A stretch of 5,462 bases of DNA from Bacteroidales bacterium (GTDB taxonomy: Bacteria; Bacteroidota; Bacteroidia; Bacteroidales; NBLH01). Below are positions 1 through 4,941 of this stretch, piece after piece. Both the position numbers and the translations under genes were made by a program. The notes under the pieces were generated by a model that saw only the letters and a program-made list of their open reading frames with translations, did no database searches and was not told where the DNA came from. The DNA is taken from assembly GCA_029933755.1 (NCBI GenBank), contig JAOZNO010000291.1, positions 1-5,462 on the forward strand, in the 5' to 3' direction. The number at the start of each line of letters is the position of its first letter. Positions within the stretch are counted from its first letter, which is position 1.

Positions 1-320
1 GGTGCTCGTAAGGAAAAAGGGATATTTAATTCACACTTTGAATTAATTTGCTTATGAGGTGATTTTAAAGTAATATTTAAACAAGTTACTTGAGACTCTA
101 TTATGATTGAATGTATCGTAACCTTACTCAGTTGAAAATCATCAATTGCACAATTTACATGCTTACTTTCTTCTTCTACAGAGTTTCTGTCCTGATGATG
201 ATAATGGTCATGCTCAATTAAAAGATAATGCCCAGGCTGAAGAATAACAGGCAAAGTAATAACGACCAGTAGAATTGTGGCTATTATATTACGGTAAATT
301 TGCCTGTGCTTTTTATTCAT
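1..320 (-). CDS. Small His-rich membrane/exported protein, C-terminus cut by window edge
   Basis: This reading frame has an ATG at 318-320 and stays open for 106 codons to the left edge, so the stop lies outside. The protein begins MNKKHRQIYRN, followed by a hydrophobic segment at about residues 11-28 that could be an uncleaved signal or a membrane anchor. Next comes a metal-ligand-rich stretch, HDHYHHQ (residues 37-43), an acidic patch (EEES, 49-52) and cysteines at 57, 80 and 96. The last visible residues are PFSLRA plus a partial CC codon, probably Pro. Small Bacteroidota proteins with an N-terminal hydrophobic segment, His cluster, paired Cys and a C-terminal 'RAPP' are, from memory, often found near metal-transport or TonB-dependent receptor genes. 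That function is inference. The gene is 80 bp downstream of ribH on the same strand, with its own -7-like box. It is likely nearly complete, with only the last few residues missing. Confidence 0.75.
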   Translation of the reverse strand, partial: MNKKHRQIYRNIIATILLVVITLPVILQPGHYLLIEHDHYHHQDRNSVEEESKHVNCAIDDFQLSKVTIHSIIIESQVTCLNITLKSPHKQINSKCELNIPFSLRA

Positions 321-344
321 GACAATTTGTTATTCGATATGCTA

Positions 345-352
345 CAAAATTA
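345..352 (-). promoter_or_regulatory. Candidate Bacteroidota -7 box for the His-rich gene
   Basis: The minus strand reads TAATTTTG, a full match to the Bacteroidota -7 consensus TAnnTTTG, with 24 nt between the box and the ATG at 320. I see no good TTTG -33 element at 19-21 nt upstream, and the region is AT-rich, so a chance match is possible. Confidence 0.35.
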
Positions 353-400
353 AGGAAAAATTAGTTAATGATTTAATTTCTACATTCTATCATTACATCA

Positions 401-898
401 TTAAAAATTTTCCAATTGTTTCTTTAAATGTACCATTTTTATAGCAGTAACGGCAGCTTCATCACCTTTATTACCATGCTTCCCCCCTGCTCTATCCTTA
501 GCTTGTTGCTTATTATCAGTAGTTAACAAACCAAAAATAAAGGGCTTGTTATATTTTAAGTTTAAATCAGTAATGCCCTGCGTAACGCCATGACAGATAA
601 AATCAAAATGACGGGTTTCTCCTTGAATAACTGTTCCCAGGATAATAATTGCATCTGCATCAGTGTTTTCTGCAATTAATTGTGCACCAAGTGTTAATTC
701 AAAACTTCCGGGAACATATTTTTTAAGAATATTTTCCTTTTTAACACCATGATTTAATAATGTTTTTTCTGCTCCAATGTACAATGCTTCTGTAATATCA
801 TTGTTCCATTCAGCTACAACAATCCCAAATTTCATTTCTGATGCATCAGGAACCGAATTAATATCGTAATCTGATAAATTTTTTAAGGATGTGGCCAT
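401..898 (-). CDS. ribH: 6,7-dimethyl-8-ribityllumazine synthase (riboflavin synthase beta subunit)
   Basis: RibH condenses 5-amino-6-(D-ribitylamino)uracil with 3,4-dihydroxy-2-butanone 4-phosphate to give 6,7-dimethyl-8-ribityllumazine, the penultimate step of riboflavin synthesis, in cytosolic shells. The 165-aa product is of normal family length. Visible motifs are AEWN at 29-32 (substrate-ring pocket), VPGSFE at 62-67, GTVIQGETRHFDFIC at 88-102 with the catalytic His97, and DRAGGKHGNKG at 135-145, whose Arg136 and Lys140 match the phosphate-binding residues of known enzymes. The frame stays open upstream to an ATG at 982, but I chose 896-898. The protein then opens MATSLKNLSDYDINSVP, the usual start in this phylum, while the extra 28 codons (899-982) lack family similarity and run into an intergenic repeat. 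No Shine-Dalgarno sequence, clear promoter or FMN riboswitch is visible. The TPR gene lies upstream on the same strand, 279 bp away beyond a strong terminator, so ribH probably has its own promoter. Confidence 0.97.
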   Translation of the reverse strand: MATSLKNLSDYDINSVPDASEMKFGIVVAEWNNDITEALYIGAEKTLLNHGVKKENILKKYVPGSFELTLGAQLIAENTDADAIIILGTVIQGETRHFDFICHGVTQGITDLNLKYNKPFIFGLLTTDNKQQAKDRAGGKHGNKGDEAAVTAIKMVHLKKQLENF

Positions 899-967
899 AA
901 TATTAGCAATTAGTTGATTTGTAATTGGTTTAGCTTCATAGCGATAAACCATTTCTTGAACAAAGAA

Positions 968-1105
968 CGTCTTTGCGAACAAGGCACAGCCTGTTCCAGA
1001 GAATCGGGAAGTGAAGCAATCTCATACAATAACAAAGTGATTAATTCCCTCTAACTGAGTTCAGTGCAAACAATATGGGATTGCTTCGTTTCACTCGCAA
1101 TGACG
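968..1105. repeat. Degenerate inverted intergenic repeat (CGTCATTGCGA...GAAGCAATC type)
   Basis: The two ends are inverted copies of one motif. The left arm has CGTCTTTGCGA at 968-978 and GAAGCAATCTCAT at 1013-1025. The right arm, read on the minus strand, has CGTCATTGCGA (1105-1095) and GAAGCAATCCCAT (1087-1075). The left arm is longer, with AAGGCACAGCCTG and GAATCGGGA between its conserved blocks. A 49-nt centre contains the short palindrome ACTGAGTTCAGT. From memory, sequences like 'CGTCATTGCGA...GAAGCAATC' are abundant between genes in Bacteroidota genomes. The element sits between the TPR terminator and ribH, and its left edge overlaps the discarded 5' extension of the ribH frame. No transposase is present; it looks like a non-autonomous or REP-like sequence. 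Confidence 0.7.
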
Positions 1106-1120
1106 ATAAGTTACAAATTT

Positions 1121-1153
1121 AAAAAGGCTTTTTCAATATTGAAAAAGCCTTTT
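1121..1153 (-). terminator. Intrinsic terminator of the TPR gene (perfect 32-bp palindrome)
   Basis: Positions 1122-1153 form a perfect inverted repeat with 16-nt arms centred between 1137 and 1138. On the minus strand the GC part of the stem (AAAAGGC/GCCTTTT) ends in five T's. It begins 24 nt past the TPR gene stop, so it should end that transcript before ribH. The U tract is symmetrical enough that it could act on both strands, but no plus-strand gene reads into it. Confidence 0.85.
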
Positions 1154-1177
1154 ATTAATTTGAAAAGCACAAATGCG

Positions 1178-1864
1178 CTATTTTATATTCTTTTCTGCAC
1201 GAGTTATATATTTTTCAATCACTCTACCTTCTGCAGATTTTATATAATCTTCTTTTATTTGCTTATAAACCTGAAGTGCACTTTTATAATCACCAATAGC
1301 TTCTAAAGCTTGCCCGGCTTTCATAAGGTAAATAGGCGTAGTAAACTCATTAACCGAAGCCTTTGCTGCCTTCTGATAATAACTTACCGCATCTTCTTTA
1401 TTCCCCAGCTCCATATTTGCATCACCAATTGCACCTAATGATATAGGTTTAAGCATTTTATCGTCAACACTAAATGCTTTTAAATATTCAATTGCATTTT
1501 CAAATTGTCCTAACTGAAGATACGAAATACCTGCATAATAATTTGATAAATTTGCCGCCTTAGTTGCTGAGTAATCATCAATTATTCCTAAAAATCCAGG
1601 GTAATTAACATCACCTCTTAAAGCAAGATTAAATGAATCTCTTTCAAAATATTGCGCTGCAACAAACATTTGCGACTGAGCTTCGTCTTCAAGAGGTTGA
1701 AGGTAATACTTTTTGTAGCCTAAATAAGCACCAATGATCACAATAAGAATAACTACTAGCGTTGTTAGAATCTTCTGATTATCTTCAATAAATTGTTCGC
1801 CTCTCCCAAGTACATTTTCTACTACTTCAATACTTTCTGGAGCTTGTTCGTGTTTTTTTGTCAT
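1178..1864 (-). CDS. Membrane-anchored tetratricopeptide repeat protein
   Basis: The 228-aa product has a charged N-terminal tail (residues 1-31), one transmembrane segment at about 32-50 (ILTTLVVILIVIIGAYLGY) and a C-terminal domain of helical repeats. TPR-like units are visible at about 105-136 (NLSNYYAGISYLQLGQFENAIEYLK), 140-173 and 177-210; each has the G/A-Y/L-A spacing and a final Asp/Glu-Ala pair. Lysines after the membrane segment and the short charged tail before it leave the topology uncertain. The layout resembles YfgM/BamD-like TPR proteins that act as scaffolds or chaperone partners at the inner membrane, but no specific partner can be named. From memory, a TPR gene just upstream of ribH is common in Bacteroidota. 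The start at 1864 is supported by a -7 box 36 nt upstream, and the gene ends in a strong terminator. Confidence 0.9.
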   Translation of the reverse strand: MTKKHEQAPESIEVVENVLGRGEQFIEDNQKILTTLVVILIVIIGAYLGYKKYYLQPLEDEAQSQMFVAAQYFERDSFNLALRGDVNYPGFLGIIDDYSATKAANLSNYYAGISYLQLGQFENAIEYLKAFSVDDKMLKPISLGAIGDANMELGNKEDAVSYYQKAAKASVNEFTTPIYLMKAGQALEAIGDYKSALQVYKQIKEDYIKSAEGRVIEKYITRAEKNIK

Positions 1865-1900
1865 TATATTTTTAGCTAAATGTTTTCAAAAAATTTTGCG

Positions 1901-1931
1901 CAAATGTAGTCTTTTTAATATGAATTCCGAA
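1901..1931 (-). promoter_or_regulatory. Promoter of the TPR gene (-7 TACATTTG, weak -33)
   Basis: The minus strand reads TACATTTG at 1908-1901, a full match to TAnnTTTG. TTCG lies at 1931-1928, a 3-of-4 match to the -33 TTTG, with a 19-nt spacer. There are 36 nt between the -7 box and the ATG, which predicts a short AT-rich leader. Confidence 0.6.
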
Positions 1932-2029
1932 ATATATATTTGATTTTTTAACAAAGAAATCAGCTTTGTCATTAATATTTTCATGCTTGTTTTAAATTTT
2001 CCTTGCTCAATTAATTCATTTATTTCATT

Positions 2030-2067
2030 AAAAAAAAAGGGTATATGGTCAAAATTCAAAAATACCC
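2030..2067 (-). terminator. Orphan terminator-like hairpin on the minus strand
   Basis: On the minus strand GGGTAT (2067-2062), a 17-nt loop and ATACCC (2044-2039) are followed by nine T's (2038-2030). The shape is that of a weak intrinsic terminator, with a short stem and large loop. It lies between two divergent promoters, where no minus-strand gene ends. It could stop antisense transcripts from the OMP side or end a short RNA, or it could be chance. Confidence 0.35.
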
Positions 2068-2082
2068 TGACAATTATCGCCT

Positions 2083-2090
2083 TACATTTG
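2083..2090 (+). promoter_or_regulatory. -7 box of the outer-membrane protein gene
   Basis: TACATTTG matches TAnnTTTG fully and is identical to the TPR gene's box. It again leaves 36 nt to the ATG (2127). No TTTG is seen at the expected -33 distance; the nearest similar trinucleotide (CTG at 2067-2069) is too close. The position favours the 2127 start over the upstream in-frame ATG at 1983. Confidence 0.5.
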
Positions 2091-2126
2091 GATTTTAAAC
2101 TGAAATTTTCACTAAACATTTTAATT

Positions 2127-2642
2127 ATGAAGAGAATTATTTATTTATTTTCTGTAATGCTAATGTTCAGTTATTTATCTGTAGCACAAGATGATGATAT
2201 GGATTTTGAAGTGGGTTCATCATCGGATCGACTCATTTATGCAGCATTCAGTCCAAGCACAAGTGCACTAATAGGTGTACATGGCGGATTATTAGGAAAT
2301 AGCGGAGGCCTTATTGATGGAGGTGGATTTGTAGAATCCGGGGGGCTTTTTCTTGCTGCCCGCTATAATAATCGGGATATACTAAATATGGACAGACTAT
2401 CTGTAACCTTGGGTATTACACTACAACTTGTAGATTTCGCTTATGTATATGTGGGTGGAGGATATGGTGAGTATAAATATCCTTACAATGAACCTACTAT
2501 TTTGCCGGATTTAGAAATAAGCGGTGCTGAAATAGAAAGTGGTGTAATCTTTAAAATTGGGCCAATTAATTTAATTGCCGGGGTTTCTTACCTTAATTTT
2601 GAACATTTAGATTTAGTTGGCGGTATTGGTTATACTTTTTAA
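2127..2642 (+). CDS. Small outer-membrane beta-barrel-like protein
   Basis: The frame is open from an ATG at 1983, but I place the start at 2127. There the product opens with a clean signal peptide, MKRIIYLFSVMLMFSYLSVA|QDDD, with cleavage after Ala20, and a -7 box lies 36 nt upstream. The preceding 48 codons look like translated AT-rich leader. The mature part is about 151 aa, rich in Gly and aromatics, with alternating strands at roughly 36-52, 73-80, 90-113, 132-155 and 162-171. The C-terminus GIGYTF ends in Phe, as outer-membrane barrels do for recognition by the BAM complex. A small barrel of about eight strands is the best structural guess. A glycine-rich stretch at 50-73 (HGGLLGNSGGLIDGGGFVESGG) may be a loop. 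I do not recognise the family, and porin, adhesin or structural roles are all possible. Confidence 0.8.
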   Translation: MKRIIYLFSVMLMFSYLSVAQDDDMDFEVGSSSDRLIYAAFSPSTSALIGVHGGLLGNSGGLIDGGGFVESGGLFLAARYNNRDILNMDRLSVTLGITLQLVDFAYVYVGGGYGEYKYPYNEPTILPDLEISGAEIESGVIFKIGPINLIAGVSYLNFEHLDLVGGIGYTF

Positions 2643-2685
2643 AGCGAAGCTTTAATAATCAAAAGTTTAAGACTTTTAATTATTA
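2639..2685 (+). terminator. Two tandem hairpins after the OMP gene, possible weak terminator
   Basis: A first hairpin, TTAAAGC-GAA-GCTTTAA (2639-2655), overlaps the stop codon at 2640-2642. A second has 14-nt arms at 2653-2666 and 2672-2685 with one mismatch and a 5-nt loop. The second stem is almost all A/T and no clean T tract follows, so termination is uncertain. The two overlap by a few bases and would compete. Confidence 0.3.
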
Positions 2686-2714
2686 GAAAACACCTTAACA
2701 AAAAAATTATTATT

Positions 2715-2890
2715 AATTAGTGTTTGACCGAAAACTTCAATTTCTGCGTTATGCTCATCTTAAAAACCAGTTACTTCGACAAGCTCAGTACATCGCATTT
2801 ACATTAGTAAACTCTTGATTTTTAAGATTTCACAAGCCTTGAACTTAAAGTTTTCCATTCAAACACTTAGTTTTCGTTCAGAAACTAATT
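2715..2890. repeat. Imperfect palindromic intergenic element, copy A
   Basis: The outer arms AATTAGTGTTTGACCGAAAA (from 2715) and, read in reverse complement, AATTAGTTTCTGAACGAAAA (from 2890) are inverted repeats. An extra right-end-like unit lies just inside at 2848-2867 and pairs even better with the left arm. Inner arms at 2757-2770 and 2814-2828 share ATCTTAAAAA. Between outer and inner arms lie CGTTATGCT (2747-2755) on the left and TTTCACAAGCCTTG (2828-2841) on the right, both also present in copy B (4681-4836) in the same order and orientation. The loop carries an extra stretch of about 26 nt absent from copy B. No open reading frame is evident inside. A MITE-like or REP-like non-coding element is the likeliest class. 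Confidence 0.75.
2771..2796. repeat. REP-like sequence nested in the loop of copy A
   Basis: The core CTTCGACAAGCTCAG (2774-2788) matches a motif I recall as one of the commonest short intergenic repeats in many bacteria, often written CCTGAGCTTGTCGAAGG. Copy B runs straight from its inner left arm into ATTTACAAAAGCAAACTC, whereas copy A has this extra block before its matching ATTTACATTAGTAAACTC. That marks the block as an insertion in A, or a loss from B. Confidence 0.6.
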
Positions 2891-2903
2891 AAAACATAAA
2901 AAA

Positions 2904-4679
2904 ATGAAAAATAAAAATATTTTTAAAATCATTACCGGTGCTTTTATTATGGCTATGGTATTTTTTGCAGGATGTCAAAAAATGGAAGTAATTAAAGTTA
3001 TTGGATTTATCCAGGGACATGCTTTTGATGGCAATACAAATACTCCTTTAGACAGTGTAAAAGTAGTATGGTTTGTTGCGGGTGAGAAAGATTCAACAAT
3101 AGCTTATGCAGAAGATGGTTACTTAATTAGCGACTTACCTGCTGGTGATTATAGTATTTGGTGTTCAAAAGCAAGCTATACAACCGTATTAGTGGATAGA
3201 TATATTGGATCAGAAGACTTTTCCACTGCTATTGTCAGGGGTGGTTCAAACAAAGAACAAATAATAACATATAATCCAAACTTATACCCATTAAATGCCG
3301 GATTAACAGGGCGACTTTACAAATCTGAAAATGGTGTAAATATGCCTATTACAGGGGCAACTGTCCAGCTTGATTATAATAGTTTATACGAAGAAGCTGA
3401 GGAATCTTATCGGTTTATTCCCGGTTTATATGAAGCAATTACTGATGCGAATGGATATTATGTATTTACTAACGTTCCTGCTTCTGATGTGTATTTAAGA
3501 TTTCTTGATTATACAGATGCAAATGGTGAAACCTATTACGATGGAAACTATTCGCACGGTACAAGCTCCAGAAGAATTTACATGAATTCGGGTTCATCTT
3601 ACACTTATAGCACTGTTGTTCTAACAAGAGTTACAGATAATATTCAATTAATAAATACAAATGCCTTTGCCTCCACAGGCGTTGGTACAACATTATTTGA
3701 TGTAACATCAGATATTACCCTTACGTTTAACAAAGATGTTAACGAAACAAGTACCCTTGACAGAGGCTATGTTGTGCTACAGGTTGGTGGTATTGATGTT
3801 GCTTCAACCGTAACTTTTAGTGGTAGTGTTATCACAATTAACCCTGATGAAGACTTAAGCCCAAACACAATATATACAGTTTCATATAGTGTTTACTCTT
3901 CACAAACTTATGATGTGACAACTTCATCCGTATCATTCTCAACCGTTAATAATGCAGCAATTCCTGCCCAGGTTACCAGCTTTGGAATTGCCTATGATTA
4001 TATGGGTGCATTATGGTTAGCTGATTATAATACTACAGGAGTATGGTTCTCATTTGACAGACTTACCGAAGCAATTAGCTACGAAATATTTGCAAGAGAT
4101 AATTATAATAATACGGAATACATAAAGGTTGGAACATATAATCAAGCAGATTATTTGCAAGGATTATTTTATAGTTGGGCTGTTTTACCTTCCCAGTTTG
4201 ATTATTATTTTGATGACGGTATACAGACACCATTTAGCCATGGAACAGATGTTTCTTATAAAATCAGGGCAGTAAATTCGGCAGGAGCCGGAGCTTTTTC
4301 AACTGCCGTTACTATTACAGATGAAATTGCACCAGATGCAGGAGATATTTACTTAAGAGAAGATAATGGTACAAATATAGATTTTTCAGATTTAAATAAT
4401 TCGGCAGGAGTTACACCATTAGATGTTACAATACACGTATATGCAAATAATGGTAGCTATTTTGATGTTTCAAGTGTACCCACCGTTCGTGTTATTGAAG
4501 ATAATGGCGGACTTACGGTTAATGTACTTGCTACAGGCGTAACTTTTATAAATCATCAACATTATACATTTGAGATTTCAATTCCGGCTGGTGATAATTT
4601 TTATGGTGGAGTGCTGGAAATTACAGGATTAACAGATTCAAGTGAAAATTCGCAAGTGTTCAATGAAAACTTTCAATAA
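2904..4679 (+). CDS. Multi-domain Ig-like lipoprotein, probably surface exposed
   Basis: The 591-aa product has a lipoprotein signal peptide ending FFAGC, with lipidated Cys24. Residues after the Cys read QKME, close to the QKDDE-type lipoprotein export signal described in Capnocytophaga, which suggests surface display (inference). Beta-sandwich modules follow. A carboxypeptidase-regulatory-like domain lies at about 32-100 (GHAFDGNTNTPLDSVKVVW, LPAGDYSI) and a second at about 132-205 (GRLYKSENG, TDANGYYVFTNVPA). An SbsA-like Ig domain spans about 248-348 (ITLTFNKDVN, LSPNTIYTVSYS). A fibronectin type III-like domain is at about 352-474 (ISYEIFARD, VSYKIRAVNSAGAGAFS), and a last Ig-like region runs from 480 to 591. 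No catalytic motif and no type IX secretion C-terminal domain is seen, so adhesion, glycan binding or scaffolding are plausible roles, none proven. The start at 2904 follows an A-rich leader without a Shine-Dalgarno sequence. Repeat copies A and B bracket the gene, with B starting 2 nt after the stop. Confidence 0.88.
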   Translation: MKNKNIFKIITGAFIMAMVFFAGCQKMEVIKVIGFIQGHAFDGNTNTPLDSVKVVWFVAGEKDSTIAYAEDGYLISDLPAGDYSIWCSKASYTTVLVDRYIGSEDFSTAIVRGGSNKEQIITYNPNLYPLNAGLTGRLYKSENGVNMPITGATVQLDYNSLYEEAEESYRFIPGLYEAITDANGYYVFTNVPASDVYLRFLDYTDANGETYYDGNYSHGTSSRRIYMNSGSSYTYSTVVLTRVTDNIQLINTNAFASTGVGTTLFDVTSDITLTFNKDVNETSTLDRGYVVLQVGGIDVASTVTFSGSVITINPDEDLSPNTIYTVSYSVYSSQTYDVTTSSVSFSTVNNAAIPAQVTSFGIAYDYMGALWLADYNTTGVWFSFDRLTEAISYEIFARDNYNNTEYIKVGTYNQADYLQGLFYSWAVLPSQFDYYFDDGIQTPFSHGTDVSYKIRAVNSAGAGAFSTAVTITDEIAPDAGDIYLREDNGTNIDFSDLNNSAGVTPLDVTIHVYANNGSYFDVSSVPTVRVIEDNGGLTVNVLATGVTFINHQHYTFEISIPAGDNFYGGVLEITGLTDSSENSQVFNENFQ

Positions 4680-4680
4680 A

Positions 4681-4836
4681 TAGTGGCTATAAGAAAACAC
4701 CAATAACTTCGTTATGCTTACCTTGAAAACAGATCATTTACAAAAGCAAACTCACTGTTTTCAAGGTTTCACAAGCCTTGTTCTTGTCGTTTTTTTATGA
4801 GCCAATCAAAAATATTGCGTTTTCTTAGAAACACTA
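4681..4836. repeat. Imperfect palindromic intergenic element, copy B
   Basis: The left end TAGTGGCTATAAGAAAACAC (4681-4700) and the reverse complement of the right end, TAGTGTTTCTAAGAAAACGC (4836-4817), are terminal inverted repeats with four mismatches in 20. An inner perfect 13-bp stem pairs ACCTTGAAAACAG (4720-4732) with 4755-4767 across a 22-nt loop. CGTTATGCT (4710-4718) and TTTCACAAGCCTTG (4767-4780) are shared exactly with copy A, in the same orientation. The element begins 2 nt past the lipoprotein stop codon. Its hairpin could stabilise the 3' end of that mRNA. Confidence 0.75.
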
Positions 4837-4872
4837 AATAGTATTTGAAAATAAAATTTTCCACACATTTAA

Positions 4873-4907
4873 AGAGCTACCCCAAATTTGAGGTGGCTCT
4901 CTTTTTT
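4873..4907 (+). terminator. Intrinsic terminator downstream of the lipoprotein gene
   Basis: AGAGCTACC (4873-4881) pairs with GGTGGCTCT (4892-4900) through nine pairs including one G-U. A 10-nt loop separates the arms, and C plus six T's (4902-4907) follow on the plus strand. It lies 193 nt past the lipoprotein stop, beyond repeat copy B, so the transcript would include that repeat. The minus-strand version has a poor T tract, so any effect on the convergent gene is weaker. Confidence 0.8.
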
Positions 4908-4941
4908 AAATTTTGATTATGGTAAGTGTGTTTTAATATAC

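Noticed and set aside
366..395. Possible ribH terminator: TAATGAT/ATCATTA inverted arms
   Set aside because: The stem is seven pairs, nearly all A/T, with a 16-nt loop, and the T tract starts a few bases later. Too weak to call in such AT-rich DNA.
899..982. 28-codon N-terminal extension of ribH from an ATG at 982
   Set aside because: The family start is at 898 (MATSLKNLSDYDINSVP). The extension has no lumazine synthase features and runs into the intergenic repeat.
1064..1306. 80-codon plus-strand frame
   Set aside because: It is antisense to the TPR gene's end, reads through the terminator palindrome and repeat, and gives a low-complexity Phe/Ile-rich product.
1935..1942. TATATTTG, a plus-strand match to the -7 consensus
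   Set aside because: It sits in an alternating A/T run, has no -33 partner, and is far from the OMP start, which has a better-placed box.
1951..1969. Small hairpin ACAAAG/CTTTGT
   Set aside because: Six pairs, no T tract and no matching sequence elsewhere in the window; likely chance.
1886..2119. 77-codon minus-strand frame between the divergent genes
   Set aside because: It contains both candidate promoters and a hairpin with a nine-base homopolymer, has no recognisable domain, and its composition is that of AT-rich spacer.
1983..2126. 48-codon N-terminal extension of the OMP gene
   Set aside because: It would bury an evident signal peptide inside the protein and place the -7 box within the coding region.
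2904..4679. Type IX secretion substrate
   Set aside because: The N-terminus is a lipoprotein signal with a lipobox Cys, and the C-terminus (ENSQVFNENFQ) lacks the usual sorting-domain motifs.
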